A stretch of 64,000 nucleotides of DNA, taken from positions 10,552,394-10,616,393 of the forward strand of contig CM038470.1 in the NCBI GenBank assembly GCA_021464415.1, written 5' to 3'. The notes beneath the pieces are model-generated. The model saw nothing but the letters and a program-made list of their open reading frames with translations, was not told the DNA's origin and did no database searches. How positions within the stretch are numbered: the first letter of the stretch is position 1; every line of letters begins with the position of its first letter. Positions 22,319 through 32,378 of the stretch are shown in pieces. This stretch comes from Lonicera japonica (taxonomy: Eukaryota > Streptophyta > Magnoliopsida > Dipsacales > Caprifoliaceae). The translations under genes were made by a program, and so were the position numbers.

Positions 22319-24626
22319 TTAAGCTGCAATAGTGAAACCCCTACCACTACCTACTCCATCAACTCCCCCACTGCCACTGCCCACACCACCACTGCCCACA
22401 CCACCACTGTTTGTTCCTCCACCCCTGCCTCTGCCAACTACAGCACCACTGCTTCTACCTCTACGCCCACTGCCCTTACCCCCTGCACCACTACTACCAC
22501 CACCTCTGCCCTTGCCCCCTGCAACACCACTACCACTACCCATTGTACCACCACTACCCATTGACCTACACCACTTCCAGCAGTGCTCCCCATGTCCCTT
22601 ACAACTTATTGCATTGTGACGAGGACTGCCACACTTTCTACAGCTCATTACCCCCTATTTTCCTTAATTTTCCATTACTACCCCCATATTGTTTCTTTGC
22701 ATCTCCCTTTTTGATTCCTGCATTTTTAGGCCTACCAACTTGGGTTTGAACTTTATGTGGAACCAATGGAGCCTTTAGAGACTATGACCACATAGGCATA
22801 CCATTGATTAGTTTAATTATATGATCATAAGCCCGTAAGTTCTTTTGCTTAGTAAAGTAGGGGTGGACATACTTTATTGGTTTTTTTACTTGGCTCATTA
22901 TTGAACATACAACATGTACACATGGAGTGCCACTAATGTGCCACACTCTACAAGAACATGTTTTCTGTCTTAAGTGCACCACAAACTAGATAATTGGGCC
23001 ACTACTCACTTGAAATTCATCTCCTCCAGACCACCAAGTAATGTAATTGTTTGATAAAGTTTCAAGTTCCACTAATCTATTTTCAATCCTAGGACACACT
23101 GGGTTGGGGTGTAATTTTATTTTGTTTATGTTTTTCCTTACATTCACCATTAGTAATGTTCTAATTATTTCAAATATGGATACAATAGGCTTGTCCTTGG
23201 CCTATAAGATAAAGCTATTAAACACTTCACAATGGTTATTAATAAGAACATCACATTTAGAATAAGTGTGGAAAAATGACCTAGACCAGTGCTTTAGGGA
23301 AGCATTCTCCATTAATCAGTCGTATGCTTTTGCCCTCATTTTCTTCATTTCTTGCATACATAATTCAAAATACTTATCTATGCTAGCTTTGGCACATTTC
23401 TAAAGCTGGCCCTTTAACTTTTTGCCACTATAACTCTTTTTAAAATTGGCACGCTGGTGCCTAACACATAATCATTTTTCAGAGTTAGGCACCACATCAT
23501 GTAGTGCCTTGTCCAAATCCTGAAAAATTATAAGATATAATGGAATTACAAAACTATAAATATATGAAACAAAAAAAGTAAAATACATACACACAAACTT
23601 AAATACTTACATTTTGCCGATCACTCATGAATGTAAATATGTGTTGATTATCCCCCGCAATTCCAACATTATCACAAAGAAGCTTTAAGAACAACGTCTA
23701 TGATCTCTTGGTCTCTTTCTCAACCACACTGTCTGCAAATTAATACAAGCCATTATTGGCATAAATACCCACAGCACTCAACTACTGTCCTAGGAATGTT
23801 CCTTTTAAAAGGCACCCATCTAGTCTAATAAAGGGTTTACAATCCTTTTTGAACCATTCCTTTAGTGGCCCTAAGCAATAGTACATCCTTTTAAACCTCT
23901 CATTGCCATCATTAAGGTTTTTCTTATGCACAATAATAATTGTATTTGGCCTGACCCTCTTTATCTCAGCACAATAATTCTAGAACAATTTGTACTGTTC
24001 TTTATGATTCCCCTAAATTAGCTCATCTGCCTTTCTTTTAGTTCTGTAAAATTGGTTTTTTATAATCATTACTTTTTGATTCTTTTTCTCAGCCTCCTTT
24101 CAAGCTTGCCAACGCATGTCACGATTTGATTGAAATATGTACTCGTATTTATTTGACAACCATTTATAGTTCACATTTCTATTTTGATTGGCATTCCTAC
24201 AATTGGTGTGCTTAAAATTGACTGTCTATACTTACAATATTTCGTCACTTTTACTCTTAAAATATATATCATCATCCATTCACATAGACTCTTACATTTT
24301 GCCCTCACCATATACTTCTAATTTATATAAAATTTGATTTGCTTCATGTGTAAAATAGAGTACTCGCTAACTGCCTTTTTTAAAGTCATCCATACATGTA
24401 AATAATTGACCAAGTTCAAAGGTAGGGCATTCCATATCTTTTTCAAGATTAAACTCAGGAAACCTGCCTTTTCTAGTACAACCATCATCCTCATCCGAAT
24501 ATATACTTGTAAAATCATCTGAACCATCCATGGTAGACGACTCATCATTGGCATCATCATCCACCATGTGCACCTCATTAGCATCACCATTTTCTTACAC
24601 ATTAACTTGTAGATTTTCAGTATCAC
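22319..24626 (-). pseudogene. MuDR-type transposase, multiply broken
   Basis: Family landmarks appear in the expected order but in different frames and with stops. The N-terminal domain FELGQLFTCMDDFKK (about 24415-24370) continues as AVSEYSI after a frame change. The MULE catalytic core KPFIRLDGCLLKGTFLGQ carries the first catalytic aspartate in the codon at 23820-23818. Downstream, SAVGIYANNGLY and DSVVEKETKRS are each followed by a stop. A SWIM zinc finger CSCRVWHISGTPCVH lies in 22782-22982. A C-terminal CCHC knuckle CRKCGSPRHNAISC is followed by a Gly/Ser/Arg-rich tail (22319-22648). The product would be the DDE transposase that cuts and pastes the element. At least three nonsense codons and several frame changes make it inactive. 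Confidence 0.88.
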
Positions 24627-25504
24627 TCACAATTATATTTGAACCCATATCTTCATCACCTGCCTCATTTTCATGCCCTTCCCCTTCAATATCATTAATA
24701 TTCTCATTCATATCTCCTTCATTTTCATGACTACTGCCCTCATTATCATTCACACTCTGACTTTCATTTTACATTCCCTCTTCATTATGTGTAGGTGTAG
24801 GTGGATATACATTAAATGGAACATAATGAAAAAAAAGTCATTATATTACAAGTACACATCAACGACCCTATATGCAGAAATCCACTTGGTCCATTCCTTA
24901 ATGTCTTTATCACTGACTAATTCAATCAAGGCATCTTTATTAGTCAAAAACTTATTTGGACTTCTATAATAACAACTAGTAACATCAACTGCTCATAACT
25001 CCTTAGCCATTAACAATATCTCATAAATAGACAATTTATCAAGATTAACTTTGTCAGCATAAGCTACCTCCCCACCACTATAAACGAACTCTGGTGCATA
25101 ATCAAACTTTCCACTACGATGAATTACAATAGTAAACAAATATAAATATTTTACTGGAAATTAACAAAAATAAACATATTAACACATAGACGAAAATAAA
25201 AATTAAGAAAAAAACAAAGCATCAATGAAATTTACTCAAATATATAGCATTGTGCCCTAAAACCCCCAAAAATAAAGCATAAATGGAAATTACTCACATA
25301 CATAAAATTAAGCCTTAAAACCATAAAACCCTAAAAACGATTACATTAAAACCTTAAAATGATTCGTTTAAACCTTTAAAAATTCAAAGAAAGACATATT
25401 TATAGAAAACTTACAATATAATTCTTCATAATATTGTATCGGATCATCTTAGAGGCGTAATCCCCAATCCATGTCGTATCAGAATAAATTTGCATAAAAT
25501 AATG
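24627..25504. other. MULE internal DNA upstream of transposase remains
   Basis: This would be the 5' side of the transposase. 24640-24790 is rich in CATTTTCAT-like repeats, which read on the minus strand as an acidic low-complexity stretch typical of the region before the MuDR N-terminal domain. Nothing intact is seen. Confidence 0.4.
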
Positions 25505-25512
25505 TCTTTTGA

Positions 25513-26559
25513 TAGGGGTGTGCACTGTTCGGTTAATTGAACTGTTGACCATGAGACCGGACTGGACTGAGCACTTCGGTCCTATTATTTGTTGGACCGG
25601 ACAAGACCGAATTGCCAAGTGAGACTGAACCGGATCGGGCCAGTTTAAACCGTTCGATTGTAGTCGGTCCAACCGATCTAAGCTTTTTAAATGGGCCAAT
25701 TTTATTTGGACTTATTGGCTAGCTTTTTAAAGGGTCCGGTTTCGGCTGGTCCAACGGCGAAATGCTTCTTACTTATACCTTGTGCCGAGCGGGTCATCTG
25801 CCATTTGTTTATGCTATTTTCTTATTTGTCAAATCCACCTCGTTTGGTCATTTAGCTAGAAGTTTTACAATGGGCACACCTACAATTATTCCAATGTCTA
25901 CCATGGGAACTCTTTTATACCTTATGTTGTTAGCACTTTGCATCATTGATAAATTAAGTCACCTCTTCACCAGCTAGGGAAAAAATTTTTGATGGCCCAA
26001 TTCAGGCTAATAGTTATTTTATTTGAATGAATACTAAGTGTTCTGAATTTAGTAGAATGGTGTGGTGGAAAGTATGTCTTAATAATATGCCTACAGTAAT
26101 TCTTGAACTTCAGTTATTAGCCGTCCTCATGGTGTCTTGCTATCTTATGATTATTTTTCTGTTATCTGATCCAATTGTTTAATCAGGAAGGCATCCGTAG
26201 GCCAAATATAGAACCTGATATCAACAACCTTGTCTAAGTTCATTCAATATTTATACAAATCGAATTTTCTGTGTGCGTTTTTATCAAGAAAGTCCAGCAT
26301 TCAATTTTTACTTGCCAAGTGAAACGTATTAGGTTTAGGGTTAGAAGTAAAGTATATATATTTAAAAAAATATATATATATAATATATATATATATAAAT
26401 ATAATCGGTCCTATCCGAATTTTTTGTAATTTTTATACGCTAGACCGAAAACCAGACCGAACAGTAAAGGTCCACTAAATTTCAGAACGGACCGAACCGT
26501 TGTATTTATAAAAAAAAACCTATATTTGGTTCAATCCAGTTAGTTTCTGTACACCTCTA
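25513..26559. mobile_element. Nested hAT-like non-autonomous element
   Basis: It starts TAGGGGTGTGCAC and ends in the inverse, GTACACCTCTA. It is flanked by a perfect 8-bp duplication TCTTTTGA (25505-25512 and 26560-26567), the usual hAT size. Both ends carry subterminal clusters of CGGTTCGG/GACCGGA-like motifs (25530-25690, and inverted at 26405-26510), typical of hAT subtermini. The interior has a TA-rich tract near 26355-26400. No transposase is recognisable; the 71-codon frame at 25762 has no known domain. Confidence 0.88.
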
Positions 26560-26666
26560 TCTTTTGAAGATAAAATCTTCTTTGTGGTTTATTTGTTTAT
26601 GATGGTGTTTGAAGATAAAAAATAGTTGAAGATGATTCATTTTCGTCGTTACAGGTATTATGAAGA

Positions 26667-26870
26667 AGGGTGGTGTAATTTTGAGGGAAAGTGACCATTT
26701 TAACCTTAAATAAGGCCATGTGTTGGGCACATGGCTTAAATCTGTATTTGGACGGAATGGTCATTTGGAAACTTGGTCCAAATTTTGATGGGCAAAAAGG
26801 CTCTTTTGAAAGTTCAGTAACCAAAATAGTACTAAATCCATAGCTTTGTGGCTAAATGGGCTATTTACTC
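26667..26870 (-). repeat. MULE right terminal inverted repeat (204 bp)
   Basis: Inverted partner of 20903-21121. Its reverse complement begins GAGTAAATAGCCCATTTAGC and continues colinearly to ATTACACCACCCT. Confidence 0.92.
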
Positions 26871-26879
26871 TTATATGAA

Positions 26880-27090
26880 TATTCAAAAATACGATGGATC
26901 CGAAAACAAAAATTCACATAGAGCCTCTAATGGTGGACCATGTTGAAAAATTCAAAGATCGTAATAATTATCAATTACCAGAATTGTTGGTTGGAAAATA
27001 ACCCTAGAGGGGTGAATAGGGTCTTTAAAATCTAATACGAAATTTAAATATTTTCAAAAAATGTTTAATTAATAAAACTTTAACTAAATA
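26880..27090. other. Flank and terminal inverted segment of next repeat
   Basis: 26985-27090 (GGTTGGAAAATAACCCTAGA and onward) is an inverted copy of 28331-28432 (ending TAGGATATTTTCCGACC), so it bounds the first arm of the inverted pair described next. Confidence 0.6.
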
Positions 27091-28330
27091 TGTTGACCTA
27101 AAAGTCACTAATCTTGTTTTGATAATAGCAATAAAATTGATAATGTGAAATTTAACTTGTAAAATGTTTTTCTAGTTTAACCATAATCAAAATATTTATC
27201 TTACGTGATATAAAACAAACTAAACCGATGGTGAATTCAATCCTTTATAAATGTATTCCTAAATACACTCACAACAACATGATTATAGCATTTTTACAAT
27301 GCCATATCGATGAGGATCAAAAGCACAAAGCAAGTGAGGAACCAACTAAGTTTTCTAAGCTCTCGAAACCTCGTTTATTCTTAAATTGAGTGAGTATCCT
27401 AGATAAATGTAAAGTTACTTATTTGATAATCATATATATCTCAAATACATCTTACATTATGGTTTAATTGATTGAAAACAAGTTTAAAACAAAATCTTTT
27501 GAAAGCCTCATTCATACAAAAATCGATTTCGAAATAAATTCATGTTAAATTCAATTGAGCTTATTTTAAGTTTTCCCGAAAGTAGGTGTCTTAGGGACAT
27601 TATCTTAAGGTCCCTAAAGCATTATAATTTATTTTGGAACTAAAATACAAAATTCTAAAATTTGGGATTTTGGTAGGCTGGGACAGTGCTCATCGCCTCA
27701 GTCGACTGATGGCCCTCAGTCGATTGATGAGCTTGCACATTCAACTGATGACCCAAAAACTAGTCGTTGGAGATTTTAAAAAGGTCTACTTTTCACCCAT
27801 AACATTTGATAATTGCTCCCAACGGCCATAAACTTTTTCTAGCTATAAATTTGAGTTCTTAGACTCATTTTTATGAACTTGAATCATCATACAATCTTAT
27901 TTTTTATATATTTACAATATTCAAGTTTTTAAGCTTATGCATTGGTCATATTTTTAATTCTTGAGCCATATATTTTGATCAATCTTGATAACTCTAGTGT
28001 GAGCATTATTTGTAATCTTCAAATACACTTGAGAGTTATTGTACATTGGTATTTGTCATTAAACAATTTATTATTGAAATTGTGATAGGTTTTTCTCATA
28101 GAATAGCAAGATTATTTCTTGTAAATGTTTGATTTTCGCCTGGAAGAAAATCGATTTTAGTGAAATTTCTCGGGGGCATTACTCGAGCGCGAACGTATGG
28201 TCTAAATAACCGAACTACGTAAACAAAACGTCATTATTTTCTTATTCAATTCAATCTCTCTAAACTCAAGCTCTTTCGTATTTATAATTGTTGATTGCTT
28301 GTGTGATTGTTTAATATACTTACTTTCTTG
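27091..28330 (+). repeat. LTR-like repeat, arm 1 of inverted pair
   Basis: It starts TGTTGACCTAAAAGTCAC and contains a cluster of CAGTCGACTGATGG-like motifs at about 27695-27760. Along most of its length it resembles the reverse complement of 28440-29885, with blocks around the ATTGAGTGAGTATCCTAGAT segment, the CAGTCGACTGA cluster, and CGTATGGTCTAAATAACCGA. The start and style resemble LTRs of SIRE-like Copia elements, but no coding sequence remains, so the class is inferred. Confidence 0.6.
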
Positions 28331-28439
28331 TTATATATTGTATTAAAGTTTTATTATTTTAACTTTATTTAAAACTACTTTTAAAAACTCTATTCACCCC
28401 CTTTAGGATATTTTCCGACCTACAAAGTATATATCAAAA

Positions 28440-29885
28440 AAATTAGCAAAGCAATTAATCAATTGCAAGTTCAAGCAACAAATATAAATACCAGTAAATA
28501 GAGAGTTGGAGTTTAGAAATATAGAACTAAATGAGCCAACGATGTTTTGTTCTCGCGGTTCGGTTGTTTAGACCATACGTTAGCGCTCTAGTAGTTCCCC
28601 CGAGAAGTTTCACAAACCAATTTTCTTACAAGTAAAAATTAAACCTTTTTACAAGTGTAATCGTTATCACTACACTCAACAATTGTTTCTCATAACACTC
28701 AACCAAGTGTGATTCTTCTTACCACATTAAACAAAAAAAACACTTTCTTACTAAATTATAAGAAATCCTCTCACACATGAATAATAGAAGTTGTTTGGTG
28801 ATACACACTAATGAACAACAACTCTTAAGTGTTTACAAGATACAAATGAAGTTCGCACTAGAGTTATTAAGATTGATCAATAATTTTAGCTTAAAGATGA
28901 ATGATATGATCAATGCAAAGTCTTGAATTCTTGAATATTGTAAATAGATGAATAATGAGTTTGTATGATAATTCAAGCTTGTCAAAATGTGTCTTAGACC
29001 TTCAATATATAGTCCCAAAAAGTATATAGCCGTTTTAGAGGTTAGGTAGTGAGTTTGCTTTAAAAATGGGCAAAACCATAAATTCAACGGTTATATTCTA
29101 AGGTATCAGTTAACTGAGCAAGGCTCATAAATTGACTAATGGCCACCAGTCGACTGAGCAAATCCCATTAGTCAACTGATGGGTTAGATCCATTAGGCCA
29201 AAATCTCAAAATTTGGGCTTTCATAATTTTGATCCAAAATCAATTTTAATGCTTAGGAGATATTGAAAACATGTTTCTAAGATACTTATTTTCATAAGAA
29301 CTCAAAAATCATTTGTTTGAATTTATAATGAATTTATTTTGAAAACCGGTTTATGAAAGATGATGTTTTTAAAGAAATTCAATTCCAAGTTATTTGTTAA
29401 ATTCAATTTATGAATGATGCATGAACAAGTTTGAACTATAGGTATTGATCAATAAAGAAACAAATAAACTTTGCATAAATCCTAAGCACTTACTCAATTA
29501 ACGAATTGACAAGTCTTGGAATGCTTTGATTTGTTTCTTCAATTTGATCTTCCCTTGAATCATTTGCCTTGAAACTTTTCATATATTCATTTGATCTTTA
29601 TTCTTCATGAATTGCATTGTTAGCATATGTGATACTCTTGAAATTTATGCAATTGATAGAGCAATTGAGTGATCAATTTTCTTTGTTTTATCCCATGCTT
29701 TGTTGATTGGATAGGATAAAAATTCAATGATCCTTGTAATGTGGCATGCTTACCTTGTAAAATCCATGCTTTTTCTTGAATTTCCAAGTTAATGAACTAA
29801 AAACTTCTTTCAAGAAACATATTAAACTACACATGATTAAGTTATTGTTATTATTAAAATAAAATTAAGACCGTCTAGGTCAACA
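28440..29885 (-). repeat. LTR-like repeat, arm 2 of inverted pair
   Basis: Read on the minus strand from 29885 (TGTTGACCTAGACGGTC), it follows arm 1 block by block, including the CAGTCGACTG cluster (29105-29180) and GGTCTAAACAACCGAACC (28560-28580). Divergence is high, so both copies are old. The centre of the inversion at 28331-28432 includes CTCTATTCACCCCCTTTAGG. Confidence 0.6.
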
Positions 29886-32244
29886 AGAACATATATGAAG
29901 CTATTGAATATTGAATATTAAACAATTGATTTGCAAGCATTTAATTTATAGCTTACAAATGTCTTTCCTAATTGCATTATGCAAGTAGTTTTGAGACGCG
30001 TTTTGATGATGTTAAGAATTAATAATATAATAGCATGATGAGCCGAAGAAGTAAATATCTGTAGGGTATGTATTCCTGCACAAATTACATAATTGTACGG
30101 TCGCTCTCTATAATGATAAACCTATATATTGTCCTTGATATTTCAAATATGCTTTATAACACAAATTAAGGGTGCAAAAGATAGTGGTGGGCTTGAACCT
30201 TGAAGTGTCAGTTTCTAAAAAATTGCCTTCAAAAGCCATTTTGTCTTTGAAGTAGAGGGGGGAATTGGTGGACATAAAGCTTTAAAATGACCTCCATCCA
30301 TATGGCAATTGTTGAGGCACAGTAATTTTATTCTTTATATTTATGTGGTGCTTAGCACCTGAATCCCTCATTGTCTCTGCATTTTTTTTTCGTGAAAATA
30401 CTTTCTAATCACTTCGACTAATCTTTGTTCATGAAAAAATTGTCAACCACTGGTCACCAGATACTTTTATAATTGCTAGGAGTCGAATACAGCGCTGATC
30501 TTAATGCACTACCATTGGGCCATTAATGGTCTTTATCTTTTCTTGCTATCTTATCCACATTCTTGAGGGTGTGGAATATGAACAATTGTACATAATTTCT
30601 TATTATAATACATAATTCTTATGACTTATACTGGAGATCAAATATTTTAAACCGAACGTTAACTAATTGATGGAAATATATGTACTATAATATTTGTCTC
30701 ATTGTGCCAACCAATTTCTAAACTGTGGAGTATATCCTAAAGAGATTTTTATGGTTTTCATAACAACCAAAGACTATTGAGTTTAAAACAAAGTAGCTAT
30801 GTTTTCACTTTTTACAATAGTATGTTTTGTTGTGTCTTGTCACCTAATGAGAATGCCATAGAAACCATATTGGGGTAAATAGTTTAGAGATATCTCTGGT
30901 TCAAATCCCAACAAGTATGACTAGTCTTAGGCCATGCAAGCGGAGAATGCAGTGTTGGGACATCCCATAAAAGGAAAAAAGAGAAAGAAGAGAGTGCAAT
31001 ACTCACTAATGGGCTGACATTTTAAATGGTCTTTTTGTCTTGGGCTTGAACTCCTCTTAGTTCCAACACTCGAACTTAGACCGACTGAAGTCAAAGTGTC
31101 AGCTTTATAAGACGTTATTAGCTAACCGAATTTTTATTAAGTAGCGTTAACATATGTTTTAAAGATACATGAGGTAGAGTTTAAAGCGAATTCTTTTTTC
31201 TTCTTTTCTTAATTAATATTGGGGGATGAAGTGGATTTGAATTGCTCATACAAAATCAAGTCATAACTTATTTTGAAGTTGCATGTGTTATATTTTTGTC
31301 GTCTGTACAAGTACGTGTCAAATTTTCGTTGCCCATACAATTTTATTATATTATAGAATATAAAGTCATAATGGATTTTAAAGTTTATGTCATTTTTCTG
31401 TTTTCTGATTATGTCCTTGCAGCCTTTTATTCACAAAAATGATTAGATCATATATAGTATAAATAATGGGGCTCAAAACCCTTGCTAACGGTAGTAGCAT
31501 TTTTAACTATTACATTTATTGAGTTTTTTTAACTTCTTTTCTTTAAATACTTATATTTAAATCACGATACTTGTACACTAAAATCAAGTAACTCGATCTT
31601 ATATATATATATATATATTGCTATATATTATTGAAATAAAAATAAATAAATAGTTACCTTGAAACTTTGTTATTAAGACAATAAGTACTCAATCAACCAT
31701 TAGCTAAAATAAAGATTGTTTCTAACAATTATCAGTTATTAATAATCTGCATCTATAGTATAAAATTAAAAGATGTATAATATTAATGTAAGAAGGCGCG
31801 CCATTTGTGCGTGCCATGCATGTTCAACTAGAAGTAGAGCATTCGAGCTAGCTAAGGACACCAAAATGAGAATTACATATATGTATGCATGATCGATATG
31901 ATGATGGAGCCGATCATCGAAGAATTGAAGTAAACATCTGCAGCTGCATGCATATATGTACGTAGGTGTGTACTATTCCTACAGCGCGCACAAATTACAT
32001 GTATGCTAGTAGTACGGTCGCTCGATCTCTATATATAATGATAAAACGTCTTAATTTAATTTGTTACTCGATCTTCTTGATATAATAATTACTATTAATT
32101 AATTTCAGATCAGATCAGATATATTATTTATCACCTTCCACCACCTTTCTGTGAATTTAATTTCCAATACATAATCACTTTCCTAGCTAGATAGAAAATC
32201 CATCCTCCTCTCACTCACACCTACTTCTGAGCAAACTACTTTAA
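29886..32244. other. Intergenic DNA with diverged local duplications
   Basis: No gene is seen. 30040-30110 resembles 31905-32040 (CACAAATTACAT, GTACGGTCGCTC, TATAATGATAAA). 30150-30340 resembles 37545-37730, 30585-30645 resembles 37845-37905, and 30665-30840 resembles 4044-4170. A GGTTCAAATCCC box at 30897 is followed by a short unclassified segment that could be SINE debris. TA microsatellites occur at 31598-31618. Confidence 0.5.
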
Positions 32245-32269
32245 CCCCACCCCACCCCACCCCACCCCA
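32245..32269. repeat. (CCCCA)5 microsatellite
   Basis: Five perfect CCCCA units lie about 110 bp upstream of the ITN1-like pseudogene ATG. The minus strand carries runs of four G and could form a G-quadruplex. Confidence 0.85.
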
Positions 32270-32378
32270 TCTCCACTCAACTCAACTCAACTTCATATAT
32301 ATATAGCTAGCTAATTAGAACTTTGCATTTTGTTAATTTTCTCTCTCTCAATTCCAAGTTTCCAACCATATATATATA

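Larger units (their letters stand above)
20903..26870 (-). mobile_element. MuDR-like MULE, degenerate autonomous type
   Basis: A 5.97-kb element bounded by inverted termini GAGTAAAC... and ...TTTACTC. The 9-bp target duplication TTATATGAC (20894-20902) and TTATATGAA (26871-26879) matches at 8 of 9 positions; nine bases is the usual Mutator size. It carries remains of a MuDR transposase on the minus strand and has a nested hAT element at 25513-26559. An unoccupied paralogue of the site lies at 5052-5075. The left ~0.5 kb was copied into the tandem duplication (9896-10387). Confidence 0.92.

Noticed and set aside
30885..30915. GGTTCAAATCCC resembles a pol III B box, possibly a SINE.
   Set aside because: No convincing A box upstream, no A or T tail and no target duplication, so it is mentioned only in the intergenic entry.
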